From contig CALGAR010000049.1 in assembly GCA_937959285.1 (NCBI GenBank), forward strand, positions 1-40,256: DNA of 40,256 nucleotides, written 5' to 3'. Below, piece after piece: positions 16,116 through 24,363 of the stretch (the first letter of the stretch is position 1; each line of letters opens with the position of its first letter). This stretch comes from an uncultured Bryobacterales bacterium (lineage in GTDB: Bacteria > Acidobacteriota > Terriglobia > Bryobacterales > Bryobacteraceae). Below the pieces are notes generated by a model. That model was not told the origin of the DNA. It did not search any database and was given only the letters and a program-made list of their open reading frames with translations. Made by a program: the position numbers and the translations under genes.

Positions 16116-19100
16116 ATGCGCAGAATGGACCGTGTTGTCTGGCTGCTCGTGCTTGCCTCCGCTGCACTCAGAGGGCAAACACTGGGTGAGATCGCCGGCG
16201 AGGTAGTGGATACGTCCGGATCCGCTGTACCGGCGGCGAGGGTTACTGTGACGAACATCGCCACCAACGTCTCGCGGTTGTCGGCGACGAACGAGGCCGG
16301 AATCTACAGCTTCCCGGCGCTGGTTCCGGGCACTTACTCCGTAAAGGTGGAGGCGGACGGCTTTCGTCCGACCGTGAGGACGGGTATCGAGCTTCAGGTG
16401 CAGCAAACGGCCCGCGTCGACTTCCGCCTGGAAGTGGGGCAGGTAAGTGAAACCGTCGAAGTCGTCGCTTCCTCCTCGCTGCTCACTAGCGAGAGCGCAA
16501 CCGTTGGCACTGTCATTGAAAACCGGCGCATCGTTGAGCTTCCCCTCAACGGCAGAAACTTCCTCCAGTTAGTATCTCTGAGCCCAAATGTTTCTTACGG
16601 ATTCGCATCGCCGGGACAAGCCGCGGGCAGGCAGGGCGGTACGCGGTCAAACCAGAACATCTCGATTTCCGGTATGCGCGGTACCTGGAATCACTACACG
16701 CTCGATGGGATCGAGAACACGGACGTAAACTTCAACCTCTACGTCCTACTACCCTCGGTTGACGCGCTCCAGGAATTCAAGGTGCAGAGCGGTATCTATC
16801 CAGCCGAGTTCGGAAGAGGCGCCGCTCAAGTCAATGTTTCGACGAAGCCCGGCACCAACGAGTATCACGGGGCTTTGTACGAGTTCATGCGCAACAGCGC
16901 GCTCGACGCCCGTCCTTATGACTTCATCGGAACCTCTCCCGAGAAAGCGCCGTTCCGATGGAATCAGTATGGCTTCACTCTGGGCGGACCCGTTCGAATC
17001 CCAAAACTGTTTAACGGACGGGACCGGCTCTTCTTTATGTCTAACTTCGAGGGGTATAAGGAGCGAAGGACTGTTCAGGGCACCTATACAACGCCGACGG
17101 TTGCGATGCGTCGCGGCGATTTCTCCGGGTTCTCACAGCTTTTCGATCCAGCCACCCGAAAGGTCGAAGGCGGAACCCTTACGGCGACCCCTTTCCCCAA
17201 CAACCAGATTCCATCAAGCCGCTTCGATCCCATTTCCGTGAAGCTGCTGGAGTTTTGGCCGGAACCAAACATCAACACCCCGGTCCTTCGCGACAACTTC
17301 CAGCAGACCCAGGCGAACCGAATAGACAAGGATCAGTTCACGCAGCGGATCGACTTTAACGAAAGCAGTGCGTCCCAGTGGTTCGGACGCTATAGCTGGA
17401 CGGACGAGAGTACGGTGACGCCTGGGCTGAAGTTGAGCGGAACGGTGCTCTATACAAGGGCCAGCCAGTACATGGTTTCAAACACCCGTGTGCTTTCCCC
17501 CACGAAAGTGAACGAGTTTCGTTTCGGTCTGAACAAGTTCTACAACGTGATCGGGCAGGAACTCGGCGGGAAGCGGAATGTGGTAGAGGAACTCGGGTTG
17601 CCGATCAAGATGCCGGATCCTACGACCTGGGGTATCCCGACGATTCGCGGTCTTACCGGCGGGCTAAGCGAGTTTGGGAATAGCCCCAACGGACCGTTTA
17701 CCGTAGATAACCGCATTTACCAGTTTATCGACAACCTGTCGTGGATTCGAGGGAAGCATTCGATTCGCTTCGGCGGCGAGTATCGATACGACAAGTTCTT
17801 CCAAGCCGGCAATGAGTTCGCCCGAGGTGTATTTGAGTTCAACGGCCAATACACCGCCAATCCGACAACCATGACAGGTGGGAACTCCGCGGCCGATTTT
17901 CTATTGGGAACAACGTCGCGGGCAGAGATTTCGATTGCACTGGCACAAGCGGATTTTCGGGCAAGCAATGTTGCCCTTTATATCGACGACGCCTATCGGG
18001 TGACTCCCAGGCTCACTGTGAATCTGGGCCTGCGATGGGAGTTCTTCCAGCCCTACTACGACAAGCTGGAGAACCAGGTAAACCTCTGGATACCCGTCCA
18101 CGCGACTGCTGCCAACGTCGCGGACCCCGCGCTTCATCCAGTGCTGGTGCGGACGGGCAGTGGTGATTTCTACGAAGGGAAGGACTTCCGCTACCCCGGT
18201 ATAGCGACCGCGCGCGATGGACGCTTGGGCAAACGCTTAATCAAGAACGACCTGAACAACTTCGCGCCGCGATTTGGTATTGCCTTCAGCCCGAACGACC
18301 GGTGGTCGATTCGCACAGGCTTCGGTATCTTCTACTCGGCGGAAAGCGGCAACTCGCGCTTTGACCTGAATCGTGGAATGGGCGGCCGTGTATCAAGACA
18401 GGCGAATCCACAGATTCCAGATATCACGTATCAAAATTTTCTGAGCTCAGCCGCACTGCCGTGGGTGCTACCGCCTGCGCCGTTCCTTTGGGGGGTCAAG
18501 CCGGACGTCGGCACCAGCTACTCGATGATGTATCTATTCAATATCCAGAGGCAGTTCGGCGCGAACACAGCCCTCGAAATTGGCTACAACGGGGCACAGC
18601 ACCGAAGGTTGCAGGGGCTTCAGAACATGAACGCCCCAGTCCTGGGCACGACCAGCTACGCCTCCCGCGCTCCCTTCCCCGAATATGGCGTCCTGCAGGT
18701 GGTTCACGGGGAAGGTACGGGCAACTATAACGGATTCAGCGTAAAGCTGACGCAGCGCATGAGTAATGGCCTGACCGCCCTTGTGAGCTACACATGGTCG
18801 AAGGCTTTGGATTCCACCAGCGCGATCCGGGGGAATGCCAACGATATCTTTCCGCAGGACAGCCGCTGCCTCAAATGTGACATGGGCTTTTCTGCGTACA
18901 ACACGCCGCACCGCTTCGTTGCGTCGACGATCTACGAACTCCCGTTCGGACGGGGCAAGCTTCTCGCCAACCGCGGAGGAATCGTGAATCAGGTGATCGG
19001 CGGCTGGCAGGTGGGTTCGATCTTCACGATTCAGAGCGGCCGTCCGATCAACACGCAAACGTACGACGCCGGGCGGCAAGGCACGTTCGGCGAGACGCGG

Positions 19101-19463
19101 CTCAATGCGACCGGAATTGATCCGTACATGCCAGAGGATCAGCGCGGGCCTAATTCCTGGTTCAATCCGGCTGCTTTCAGCAACCCTGCGCCGGGCACGC
19201 TAGGCAATATCAGTCGGAACCGTCTGCAGGGTCCAGGCACCTTTGCCTGGGACTTCTCCGCTCTGAAAAACTTTCCAATTACGGAGAACCACTACCTTCA
19301 GTTCCGCTTTGAGGCGTTCAATTTTCCGAATCATCCTGGCTTCGGGAATCCAAACGCTAACTGGAACTCGAGCACCTCGACGCCCGCGCCGACGTTTGGT
19401 TTGATCCGCAGCACAGCGTTCAACATGCGAGAGTTGCAGTTTGCGCTGAAATACGTGTTCTAG
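16116..19463 (+). CDS. TonB-dependent outer-membrane receptor (acidobacterial, carboxypeptidase-regulatory N-terminus)
   Basis: From the ATG at 16116 (GAGGAG 4 bases upstream) the product is about 1115 residues; an in-frame GTG at 16071 is less likely. A signal peptide (RVVWLLVLASAALRGQ) is followed by a carboxypeptidase-regulatory-like beta sandwich (GEIAGEVVDTSGSAVPAARV, about residues 20-105). The plug domain follows (NRRIVELPLNGRNFLQLVSL, then an NHYTLDGIENTD segment). The rest is a large beta barrel ending LQFALKYVF, the C-terminal aromatic signal for barrel insertion. Such receptors take up large substrates, often glycans, with energy from TonB-ExbBD. No SusD-like or TonB gene is next to it, so the substrate is unknown. 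Confidence 0.92.
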   Translation: MRRMDRVVWLLVLASAALRGQTLGEIAGEVVDTSGSAVPAARVTVTNIATNVSRLSATNEAGIYSFPALVPGTYSVKVEADGFRPTVRTGIELQVQQTARVDFRLEVGQVSETVEVVASSSLLTSESATVGTVIENRRIVELPLNGRNFLQLVSLSPNVSYGFASPGQAAGRQGGTRSNQNISISGMRGTWNHYTLDGIENTDVNFNLYVLLPSVDALQEFKVQSGIYPAEFGRGAAQVNVSTKPGTNEYHGALYEFMRNSALDARPYDFIGTSPEKAPFRWNQYGFTLGGPVRIPKLFNGRDRLFFMSNFEGYKERRTVQGTYTTPTVAMRRGDFSGFSQLFDPATRKVEGGTLTATPFPNNQIPSSRFDPISVKLLEFWPEPNINTPVLRDNFQQTQANRIDKDQFTQRIDFNESSASQWFGRYSWTDESTVTPGLKLSGTVLYTRASQYMVSNTRVLSPTKVNEFRFGLNKFYNVIGQELGGKRNVVEELGLPIKMPDPTTWGIPTIRGLTGGLSEFGNSPNGPFTVDNRIYQFIDNLSWIRGKHSIRFGGEYRYDKFFQAGNEFARGVFEFNGQYTANPTTMTGGNSAADFLLGTTSRAEISIALAQADFRASNVALYIDDAYRVTPRLTVNLGLRWEFFQPYYDKLENQVNLWIPVHATAANVADPALHPVLVRTGSGDFYEGKDFRYPGIATARDGRLGKRLIKNDLNNFAPRFGIAFSPNDRWSIRTGFGIFYSAESGNSRFDLNRGMGGRVSRQANPQIPDITYQNFLSSAALPWVLPPAPFLWGVKPDVGTSYSMMYLFNIQRQFGANTALEIGYNGAQHRRLQGLQNMNAPVLGTTSYASRAPFPEYGVLQVVHGEGTGNYNGFSVKLTQRMSNGLTALVSYTWSKALDSTSAIRGNANDIFPQDSRCLKCDMGFSAYNTPHRFVASTIYELPFGRGKLLANRGGIVNQVIGGWQVGSIFTIQSGRPINTQTYDAGRQGTFGETRLNATGIDPYMPEDQRGPNSWFNPAAFSNPAPGTLGNISRNRLQGPGTFAWDFSALKNFPITENHYLQFRFEAFNFPNHPGFGNPNANWNSSTSTPAPTFGLIRSTAFNMRELQFALKYVF

Positions 19464-19490
19464 CGTGCGGCCGATGCGGTCCGGGCAGCT

Positions 19491-20336
19491 CTAGCCAGTC
19501 CGGCGGGGCTGCCTTACCTTGGCCTGCGGCTGCTCTTCTTCTTCTGCAATGGATACGGCGGAAGCAGCGGGCTTTTTCAGGCGGTCAAGGCTCTGCTGCA
19601 GGGCGCTGAGGATATCGACAACCTTAGTCGGCGCCGGCGTAGGCATGGCCACAACCTCTTCCCCGCGGACCTTCGCCTCAATCAAGGCCTGAAGGTTCTC
19701 GCGGTATGTGTCTTTGTACTTCTCCGGTTCGAACTCCGAGGCGAGGGTGTTGATGAGTGTGAGAGCCAGCTCCATCTCCTTCTCCTTCACCAGCGATGTG
19801 TCGGTCCGGAACTCGTCGCTCCGCCGTACTTCGTCTGCGTAGTACATCGTGTGCGCGAGAAGGCCGTAGCGGCCGGGTCTGAGAACGACGACGTGCTCGC
19901 GGTTGTGGAGCGTAATCTTGGCGATGCCGTAGTACCCGGAGCGGCGAAGCGCCTCGAAGAACAGAGCGTAAGGCTTCTCTCCCGCCTCGTCCGGAGCGAG
20001 ATAGTATGAGCTTTCCAGATAAACCGCATCGACGTCGGAGGCCTTTACGAACTCGAGGATCTCCATCACCTTTGCGGACTTCGGCTGGATCTTCTTTATC
20101 TCCTCTTCCTCGATGACGACGTAGCGGTCTTTCTCGTACTCGTAGCCTTTGACGATCTCGGAACGGCTGATCGGTTTGTCCTCGGTAGCGCAATACAGCA
20201 TCTGCCGGACGCGGGAATGGTCTGTCTTATGTAATTGGTTAAAGCTTATGGTCTCGCCTCTGGCGGCTGTAAACAGCTTGACCGGGAAGGAAACCAAGCC
20301 AAAAGTGATATGGCCTTTCCAAATAGTAGCTGCCAT
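19491..20336 (-). CDS. ku: Ku protein (bacterial non-homologous end joining)
   Basis: The 281-residue product matches bacterial Ku throughout: MAATIWKGHITFGLVSFPVKLF at the start, QMLYCATEDKPISRSEIVKGYEYEKDRYVVI in the core, and the FFEALRRSGYYGIAKITL segment. Bacterial Ku forms a ring-shaped homodimer on broken DNA ends and recruits LigD. The C-terminal ~40 residues are a low-complexity basic/acidic tail (EEEEQPQAKVRQPRRTG), as in other bacterial Ku proteins. No ligD is in the window. GGAGC lies about 10 bases before the ATG. It converges with the receptor gene with only 27 bases between. Confidence 0.93.
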   Translation of the reverse strand: MAATIWKGHITFGLVSFPVKLFTAARGETISFNQLHKTDHSRVRQMLYCATEDKPISRSEIVKGYEYEKDRYVVIEEEEIKKIQPKSAKVMEILEFVKASDVDAVYLESSYYLAPDEAGEKPYALFFEALRRSGYYGIAKITLHNREHVVVLRPGRYGLLAHTMYYADEVRRSDEFRTDTSLVKEKEMELALTLINTLASEFEPEKYKDTYRENLQALIEAKVRGEEVVAMPTPAPTKVVDILSALQQSLDRLKKPAASAVSIAEEEEQPQAKVRQPRRTG

Positions 20337-20423
20337 GAAAATTGGGCTCCGGATCCAGAAAGCCTAGACCACCATAGAGATAGCACACGAATCAAATGAG
20401 GTTCAAGATGTTTTGCCGAGGAA

Positions 20424-20481
20424 CCTGTTGCATCTTCAACGGCTGATGGCGCTGCCAGTGTTGCAAGCCCTGCAACAGGGC
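20424..20481 (+). promoter_or_regulatory. Nested, mutually exclusive hairpins upstream of the PRC-barrel gene
   Basis: Three perfect stems compete for the same bases: CCTGTTGCA (20424-20432) with TGCAACAGG (20471-20479); TGTTGCA (20459-20465) with TGCAACA (20471-20477); and GCCCTG (20467-20472) with CAGGGC (20476-20481). They lie 65-120 bases before the PRC-barrel start, in the divergent gap with ku. No T-run follows, so this is not a plain terminator. It could be a leader-RNA switch or a set of operator sites. Confidence 0.35.
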
Positions 20482-20545
20482 AGTCTCGAAACAGTTTTGT
20501 CAGTCCGGCATCAGATTGTTAGCGATCCGTTATGAGGAAAGCGTG

Positions 20546-21271
20546 ATGCTATATCAAGCCAGGGATTTGGAAGACTATACACTGCGCGCCGAAGACGGTG
20601 ATCTTGGCTCGGTAGACGACATCTTCTTTGAGGATGGCGACTGGACCATCCGTTATTTTGTCATCGATACCGGTCGGTGGCTGCCCGGGCGCCAGGTGCT
20701 CATATCCCCGAAGTCCGCGGATCTCCCGGACCCACACGACAAGGTCCTTCCTGTCAGGCTGACGAAGGAACAGGTGCAAAACAGTCCTGACATCGACACG
20801 CAGAAGCCGATCTCCCGGCAGCAGGAGTTGCAGCTCGCGCAGCATTACGGGTGGCCTGTCGACTGGGGTCCTTTGGGAGCCTATGCACCCCCGCCCTCTC
20901 CGCATGTCCTCGAGGAGGAGAGCCGGATTATTGTCCGCGAGCAGCCGGACAGCAACTTACGTAGCGCGAAGGAAGTGCGAGGCTACTTGATCCACGCAGC
21001 CGACGGCGAGATCGGCACCGTCCACGACATGCTGTTCGACCAGACCTGGACGATCCGCTACTTTGTGATCGATACCGGCAAGATTTTGCCGGGGAAGAAA
21101 ACAATCATCTCGCCGTCCTGGATTGACCGGATCCGCTGGGCAGAACGTGCGGTGCATGTGAGCCTGACGCGCGACGAGATCAGAAACAGCCCGGAACTCG
21201 ACACCTTGGAGGTTGGACGCGATTACGAGGAGCAGTTGTACGAGCACTACCAGCGGCGCAAGTACTGGTAG
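20546..21271 (+). CDS. Tandem PRC-barrel domain protein
   Basis: The 241-residue product (ATG at 20546; GAGGAAAG upstream) holds two copies of a PRC-barrel module. The first reads LEDYTLRAEDGDLGSVDDIFFEDGDWTIRYFVIDTG, and the second, from about residue 135, reads VRGYLIHAADGEIGTVHDMLFDQTWTIRYFVIDTG. Each ends with a similar LT+xx+xNSPxLDT stretch, so the gene arose by internal duplication. PRC barrels bind RNA or protein partners, as in RimM and photosynthetic reaction centre H; free-standing soluble ones often look stress-related, but their role is not established. No signal peptide or membrane segment is seen. Confidence 0.85.
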   Translation: MLYQARDLEDYTLRAEDGDLGSVDDIFFEDGDWTIRYFVIDTGRWLPGRQVLISPKSADLPDPHDKVLPVRLTKEQVQNSPDIDTQKPISRQQELQLAQHYGWPVDWGPLGAYAPPPSPHVLEEESRIIVREQPDSNLRSAKEVRGYLIHAADGEIGTVHDMLFDQTWTIRYFVIDTGKILPGKKTIISPSWIDRIRWAERAVHVSLTRDEIRNSPELDTLEVGRDYEEQLYEHYQRRKYW

Positions 21272-21327
21272 GCCTTCCCGCAGCGGCCTGGGGCATGCCA
21301 ACGGGAAGGGCAGTGCTACCCTGAAGT

Positions 21328-22371
21328 TTGACTGACCCGTGTAACATTCTCGTGCGCGCTACCAACTGGGTGGGCGATGCCGTCATGTCGCTGCCGGCGC
21401 TGCGCGTCATGCGCCGCAGGTTTCCGAAGGCGGTCATCACGGTGGTGGCCCGTCCGTGGGTCGCGGATCTGTATGCCCGCGAGTCCTTTTGTGACCGGGT
21501 TATTTTGCACACGGCTGCGGCAGGGGCGGGAGACTGGGGTGGAAAGTGGCGGATTGCGCGAGATCTTCGCCGGCATCAGTTCGATTGCGCCATCCTGCTG
21601 CAAAACGCATTCGAAGCGGCGCTGCTGGCATGGCTGGCCCGCATCCCTGTCCGGATCGGCTACAACCGGGACGGGCGAGGATTCCTGCTAACTCACCCCG
21701 TACCAGTGCCTGAGACCGGATCCATTCCTCCTCACCAAAGCTTCTACTATCTGGAACTTCTGCGCCGCGCTGGGTTTCTGGATTGCCTGCCCGCTCAAGA
21801 CGAACCGATCCGGCTGGAAGGGGCAGAGGAGGCAGCTGGCGCTGGAAGAGTAAGCCTGGCGGCGGCGGGATTCGAGGGTCCGGTGATCGGCGTGAGCCCG
21901 GGAGCTGCGTTCGGAGGCGCGAAACGCTGGCTGCCGGAGCGGTTTGCGGATTCGGCTATCGCGCTTTCCCGGCTGTTGCATGCGGGCGTTGCGGTCTTCG
22001 GATCGGGCACGGAGCGCGCGCTTTGCGAAGCAGTAGCCGGGCGAATTCGTGCCGCGAATGTGCCGGTACGAAATTTTGCGGGAGAGACAGCGCTCAGGGA
22101 TTTCATCCAGATGGCTGCTGCCTGCCGCGTCTATCTAACCAACGATTCCGGCGCGATGCATATCGCCTCGGCGCTTGGCGTTCCTACCGTCGCGGTCTTT
22201 GGCGCTACCGACCACATCGCTACCGGTCCGACCGGTCCTCTTGCGAGCGTGGTGCGGGAACCTGCGGACTGCAGTCCCTGTTTTCTCAGGGAGTGTCCGA
22301 TCGACCACCGCTGCATGACTGCGGTAACCGTGGAATCGGTCATACAGGCGGCCGTCAAACTGATGCGATAG
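21328..22371 (+). CDS. waaF: ADP-heptose:LPS heptosyltransferase II (WaaF-like, GT9)
   Basis: The 347-residue product has the GT9 opening of WaaF (ILVRATNWVGDAVMSLPALRVMRRRFP) and the C-terminal donor-site region (VYLTNDSGAMHIASALGVPTVAVFGATD). A late CxxCFLRECPIDHRCM motif matches the Cys-rich segment typical of heptosyltransferase II. It adds the second heptose to the inner core of lipopolysaccharide at the cytoplasmic face of the inner membrane. The start is TTG at 21328, chosen because the conserved N-terminus follows within 8 residues. It heads a plus-strand envelope cluster with the next three genes. Confidence 0.85.
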   Translation: MTDPCNILVRATNWVGDAVMSLPALRVMRRRFPKAVITVVARPWVADLYARESFCDRVILHTAAAGAGDWGGKWRIARDLRRHQFDCAILLQNAFEAALLAWLARIPVRIGYNRDGRGFLLTHPVPVPETGSIPPHQSFYYLELLRRAGFLDCLPAQDEPIRLEGAEEAAGAGRVSLAAAGFEGPVIGVSPGAAFGGAKRWLPERFADSAIALSRLLHAGVAVFGSGTERALCEAVAGRIRAANVPVRNFAGETALRDFIQMAAACRVYLTNDSGAMHIASALGVPTVAVFGATDHIATGPTGPLASVVREPADCSPCFLRECPIDHRCMTAVTVESVIQAAVKLMR

Positions 22372-22413
22372 CGATCAGTAGCGTTCAGCTTTATGAAACT
22401 GGTCAAATAGAAA

Positions 22414-22812
22414 ATGACTGTGGATACTCGTTGCAAGATCATCGGGGCGGCACGCGCGGCGTCGCTTGTCGGGAACGCTCGCAGCACCGGACGCGGTATC
22501 TTGCTGCTCACCGGCTATTTCGACCCGCTGCTCGCCGCGCATGCGGAACGCGTGTCGGAATTGCGCGCGTCTGGCCCGGACCGCCTGCTCATGGTGCTTG
22601 TGCGAACGCCGGAGGAGCCTTTGATGCCGGCCGAGGCACGGGCGGAACTGGTTGCAGCGCTGTCTGACGTGGATTATGTTGTGGTCGACGAGGAACGATC
22701 GGTCGAGCTGCTGCATTTGCTCAAGCCGGAGGAAGTGATTGATGATGAGGCGGCCGACGGCCAGCGACGACGCGAGTTCATGAGCCGCGTTCGCTCACGA
22801 AACGCTGCCTGA
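22414..22812 (+). CDS. Degenerate HldE/RfaE2-like nucleotidyltransferase
   Basis: The 132-residue product resembles the cytidylyltransferase-like fold of D-glycero-beta-D-manno-heptose 1-phosphate adenylyltransferase: LLLTGYFDPLLAAHAERV near residues 30-47 (family pattern GxFDxxHxGH), then DRLLMVLVR, a PAEARAELVAALSDVDYVVVDE stretch and LLKPEEVI. Key features are altered: the first His of HxGH is Leu and the family's VKGxDY is replaced by IDDEAADG. It may have lost adenylyltransferase activity. It lies between the two heptosyltransferase genes, 42 bases after one and 16 before the other, so a link to heptose activation or its control is likely. The ATG has no clear Shine-Dalgarno. Confidence 0.65.
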   Translation: MTVDTRCKIIGAARAASLVGNARSTGRGILLLTGYFDPLLAAHAERVSELRASGPDRLLMVLVRTPEEPLMPAEARAELVAALSDVDYVVVDEERSVELLHLLKPEEVIDDEAADGQRRREFMSRVRSRNAA

Positions 22813-22828
22813 AAGATGCGTCGCTGCG

Positions 22829-23809
22829 ATGGCTGGAGACAACATACTGGTGGTGAGGCTGGGAGCCATGGGAGATATCCTTCATACGCTCCCGGCGGTC
22901 GCAAGCATTAAGCATAGCTACCCGAGATCGACGGTGGCATGGGCCGTCGATCCGAAGTGGAGCTTTTTGCTTGCGGGGAACCCCTTCGTGGATGAGATAC
23001 TTCCGCTTCCCAGAAGACGTCTGGGAGACATCATCTCTTCCATCAAATTGCTGCGAGGCCGCCGGTTTCAGACGGTCATCGACTTTCAGGGACTCATCCA
23101 GTCCGCGATCGTAGCTACACTTGCCCGGCCAGACCAGATCTTTGGTTTTCATTACTCCGAACTGCGAGAGCGGCTGGCTGCTCTCTTCTACTCGAACCCG
23201 GTGCAGACACGAGCCCGCCACGTGGTCGATAAGAATCTGGAGCTGGCGAAAGCGGCTGGCGCGGCGAACATTTTGCATGCGTTCCCGCTGCCGGCCGGAA
23301 AGCCCGAAGGGCAACTGCCCGACGGAGATTTCGTCCTCGCTTGTCCTCTTGCCGGCTGGACTTCCAAACAGTGGCCGCTCGAGTATTACGGCCGCCTCGG
23401 CAAGCGCCTGGAATCGGAACTCGGCTTGCCGCTTGTGCTGAATGGTCCTCCCGAAGCCATTCCCCAGTTCCAGAAGGTGCCACACGTCTTATCCAATGGA
23501 TCGGGACTCCAAGGCCTGATTCACGCAACGAGGCGGGCGACGGCTGTAGTGGGACTGGATAGCGGACCCCTGCATCTTGCCGCAGCTCTCGAAAAGCCTG
23601 GAGTGGCAATTTTCGGGCCGACTGATCCGGGTCGTAACGGACCCTACGGAAGCTCTTTCAAAGTTCTGCGAAGCCAGCGTGCAAAAACCAGCTACAAACG
23701 ACGTTCAGAAATTGACCCCAGCATGCTTGATATCTCTCCCGATGACGTTTTTGAGGCGCTCAAAGCTGTGATCGCCAAGCCATTCCGCGCTTCGAGGGCG
23801 TCCGTCTGA
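22829..23809 (+). CDS. waaC: LPS heptosyltransferase I-like GT9 glycosyltransferase (WaaC-like)
   Basis: The 326-residue protein opens with the GT9 pattern of WaaC (NILVVRLGAMGDILHTLPAVASIKHSYP) and continues with WAVDPKWSFLLAGNPFVDEIL. The donor-site segment AVVGLDSGPLHLAAALEKPGVAIFGPTDPGRNGPYG is complete. WaaC adds the first L-glycero-D-manno-heptose to Kdo-lipid A. Together with WaaF and the nucleotidyltransferase-like protein between them it forms an inner-core gene set. Its TGA overlaps the next ATG by one base, implying coupled translation. Confidence 0.82.
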   Translation: MAGDNILVVRLGAMGDILHTLPAVASIKHSYPRSTVAWAVDPKWSFLLAGNPFVDEILPLPRRRLGDIISSIKLLRGRRFQTVIDFQGLIQSAIVATLARPDQIFGFHYSELRERLAALFYSNPVQTRARHVVDKNLELAKAAGAANILHAFPLPAGKPEGQLPDGDFVLACPLAGWTSKQWPLEYYGRLGKRLESELGLPLVLNGPPEAIPQFQKVPHVLSNGSGLQGLIHATRRATAVVGLDSGPLHLAAALEKPGVAIFGPTDPGRNGPYGSSFKVLRSQRAKTSYKRRSEIDPSMLDISPDDVFEALKAVIAKPFRASRASV

Positions 23810-24360
23810 TGCGTCGCTACTGGTTTCCCAAACCGTACGCAGACTTTGTCGCGCGGCTGCGAGTTTCGGGCGGCTTCGTTCTGGTCGCCGCGTTTGCCTT
23901 CCTCGCTCGTCCAAGTTCCGTCTCTCTTGCTATCGGCCTGCCCATTGCGATTCTGGGAATGCTGCTGCGGGCCTGGGCAGCGGGGCATTTGGCGAAGAAT
24001 CAGACGATGGCTCGCTCGGGGCCGTACGCAATGGTGAGGAATCCGCTTTATGTCGGTACTTTGATCGTGGCAGGAGGCCTGGTGGTCGCTGCCCGGGAAT
24101 GGATTCTTGGCCTCCTGTTCGTGGCAGTCTTCCTGCTGGTCTATCTGCCGGTCATCGAACTGGAAGAGCAGCACCTTCGCAAACTCTTTCCTGAATACGC
24201 GAACTACGCCCGGGAAGTCCCGATGCTGCTGCCCCGGCTGAGCAAGGACTGGGGACCGGAGGCGTTCAGCCTGCGCCTGTACATGCGAAATCAGGAGTAT
24301 CAAGCGCTGCTGGGATTTCTCGGGGGAGCGGCGTTCCTCATCTGGAAGGCGTTTTCTTAG
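23809..24360 (+). CDS. Isoprenylcysteine carboxyl methyltransferase-family membrane protein
   Basis: The 183-residue protein has about four to five hydrophobic segments and the family signature KNQTMARSGPYAMVRNPLYVGTL, followed by EEQHLRKLFPEYANYAREVPMLLP. In ICMT/PEMT proteins this motif builds the SAM-binding site for methyl transfer to a lipid or membrane-bound acceptor. Bacterial members are mostly uncharacterised. Coupling to waaC suggests modification of an envelope lipid, but this is inference. It converges with the amine oxidase gene with a 3-base gap. Confidence 0.8.
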   Translation: MRRYWFPKPYADFVARLRVSGGFVLVAAFAFLARPSSVSLAIGLPIAILGMLLRAWAAGHLAKNQTMARSGPYAMVRNPLYVGTLIVAGGLVVAAREWILGLLFVAVFLLVYLPVIELEEQHLRKLFPEYANYAREVPMLLPRLSKDWGPEAFSLRLYMRNQEYQALLGFLGGAAFLIWKAFS

Positions 24361-24363
24361 TTC

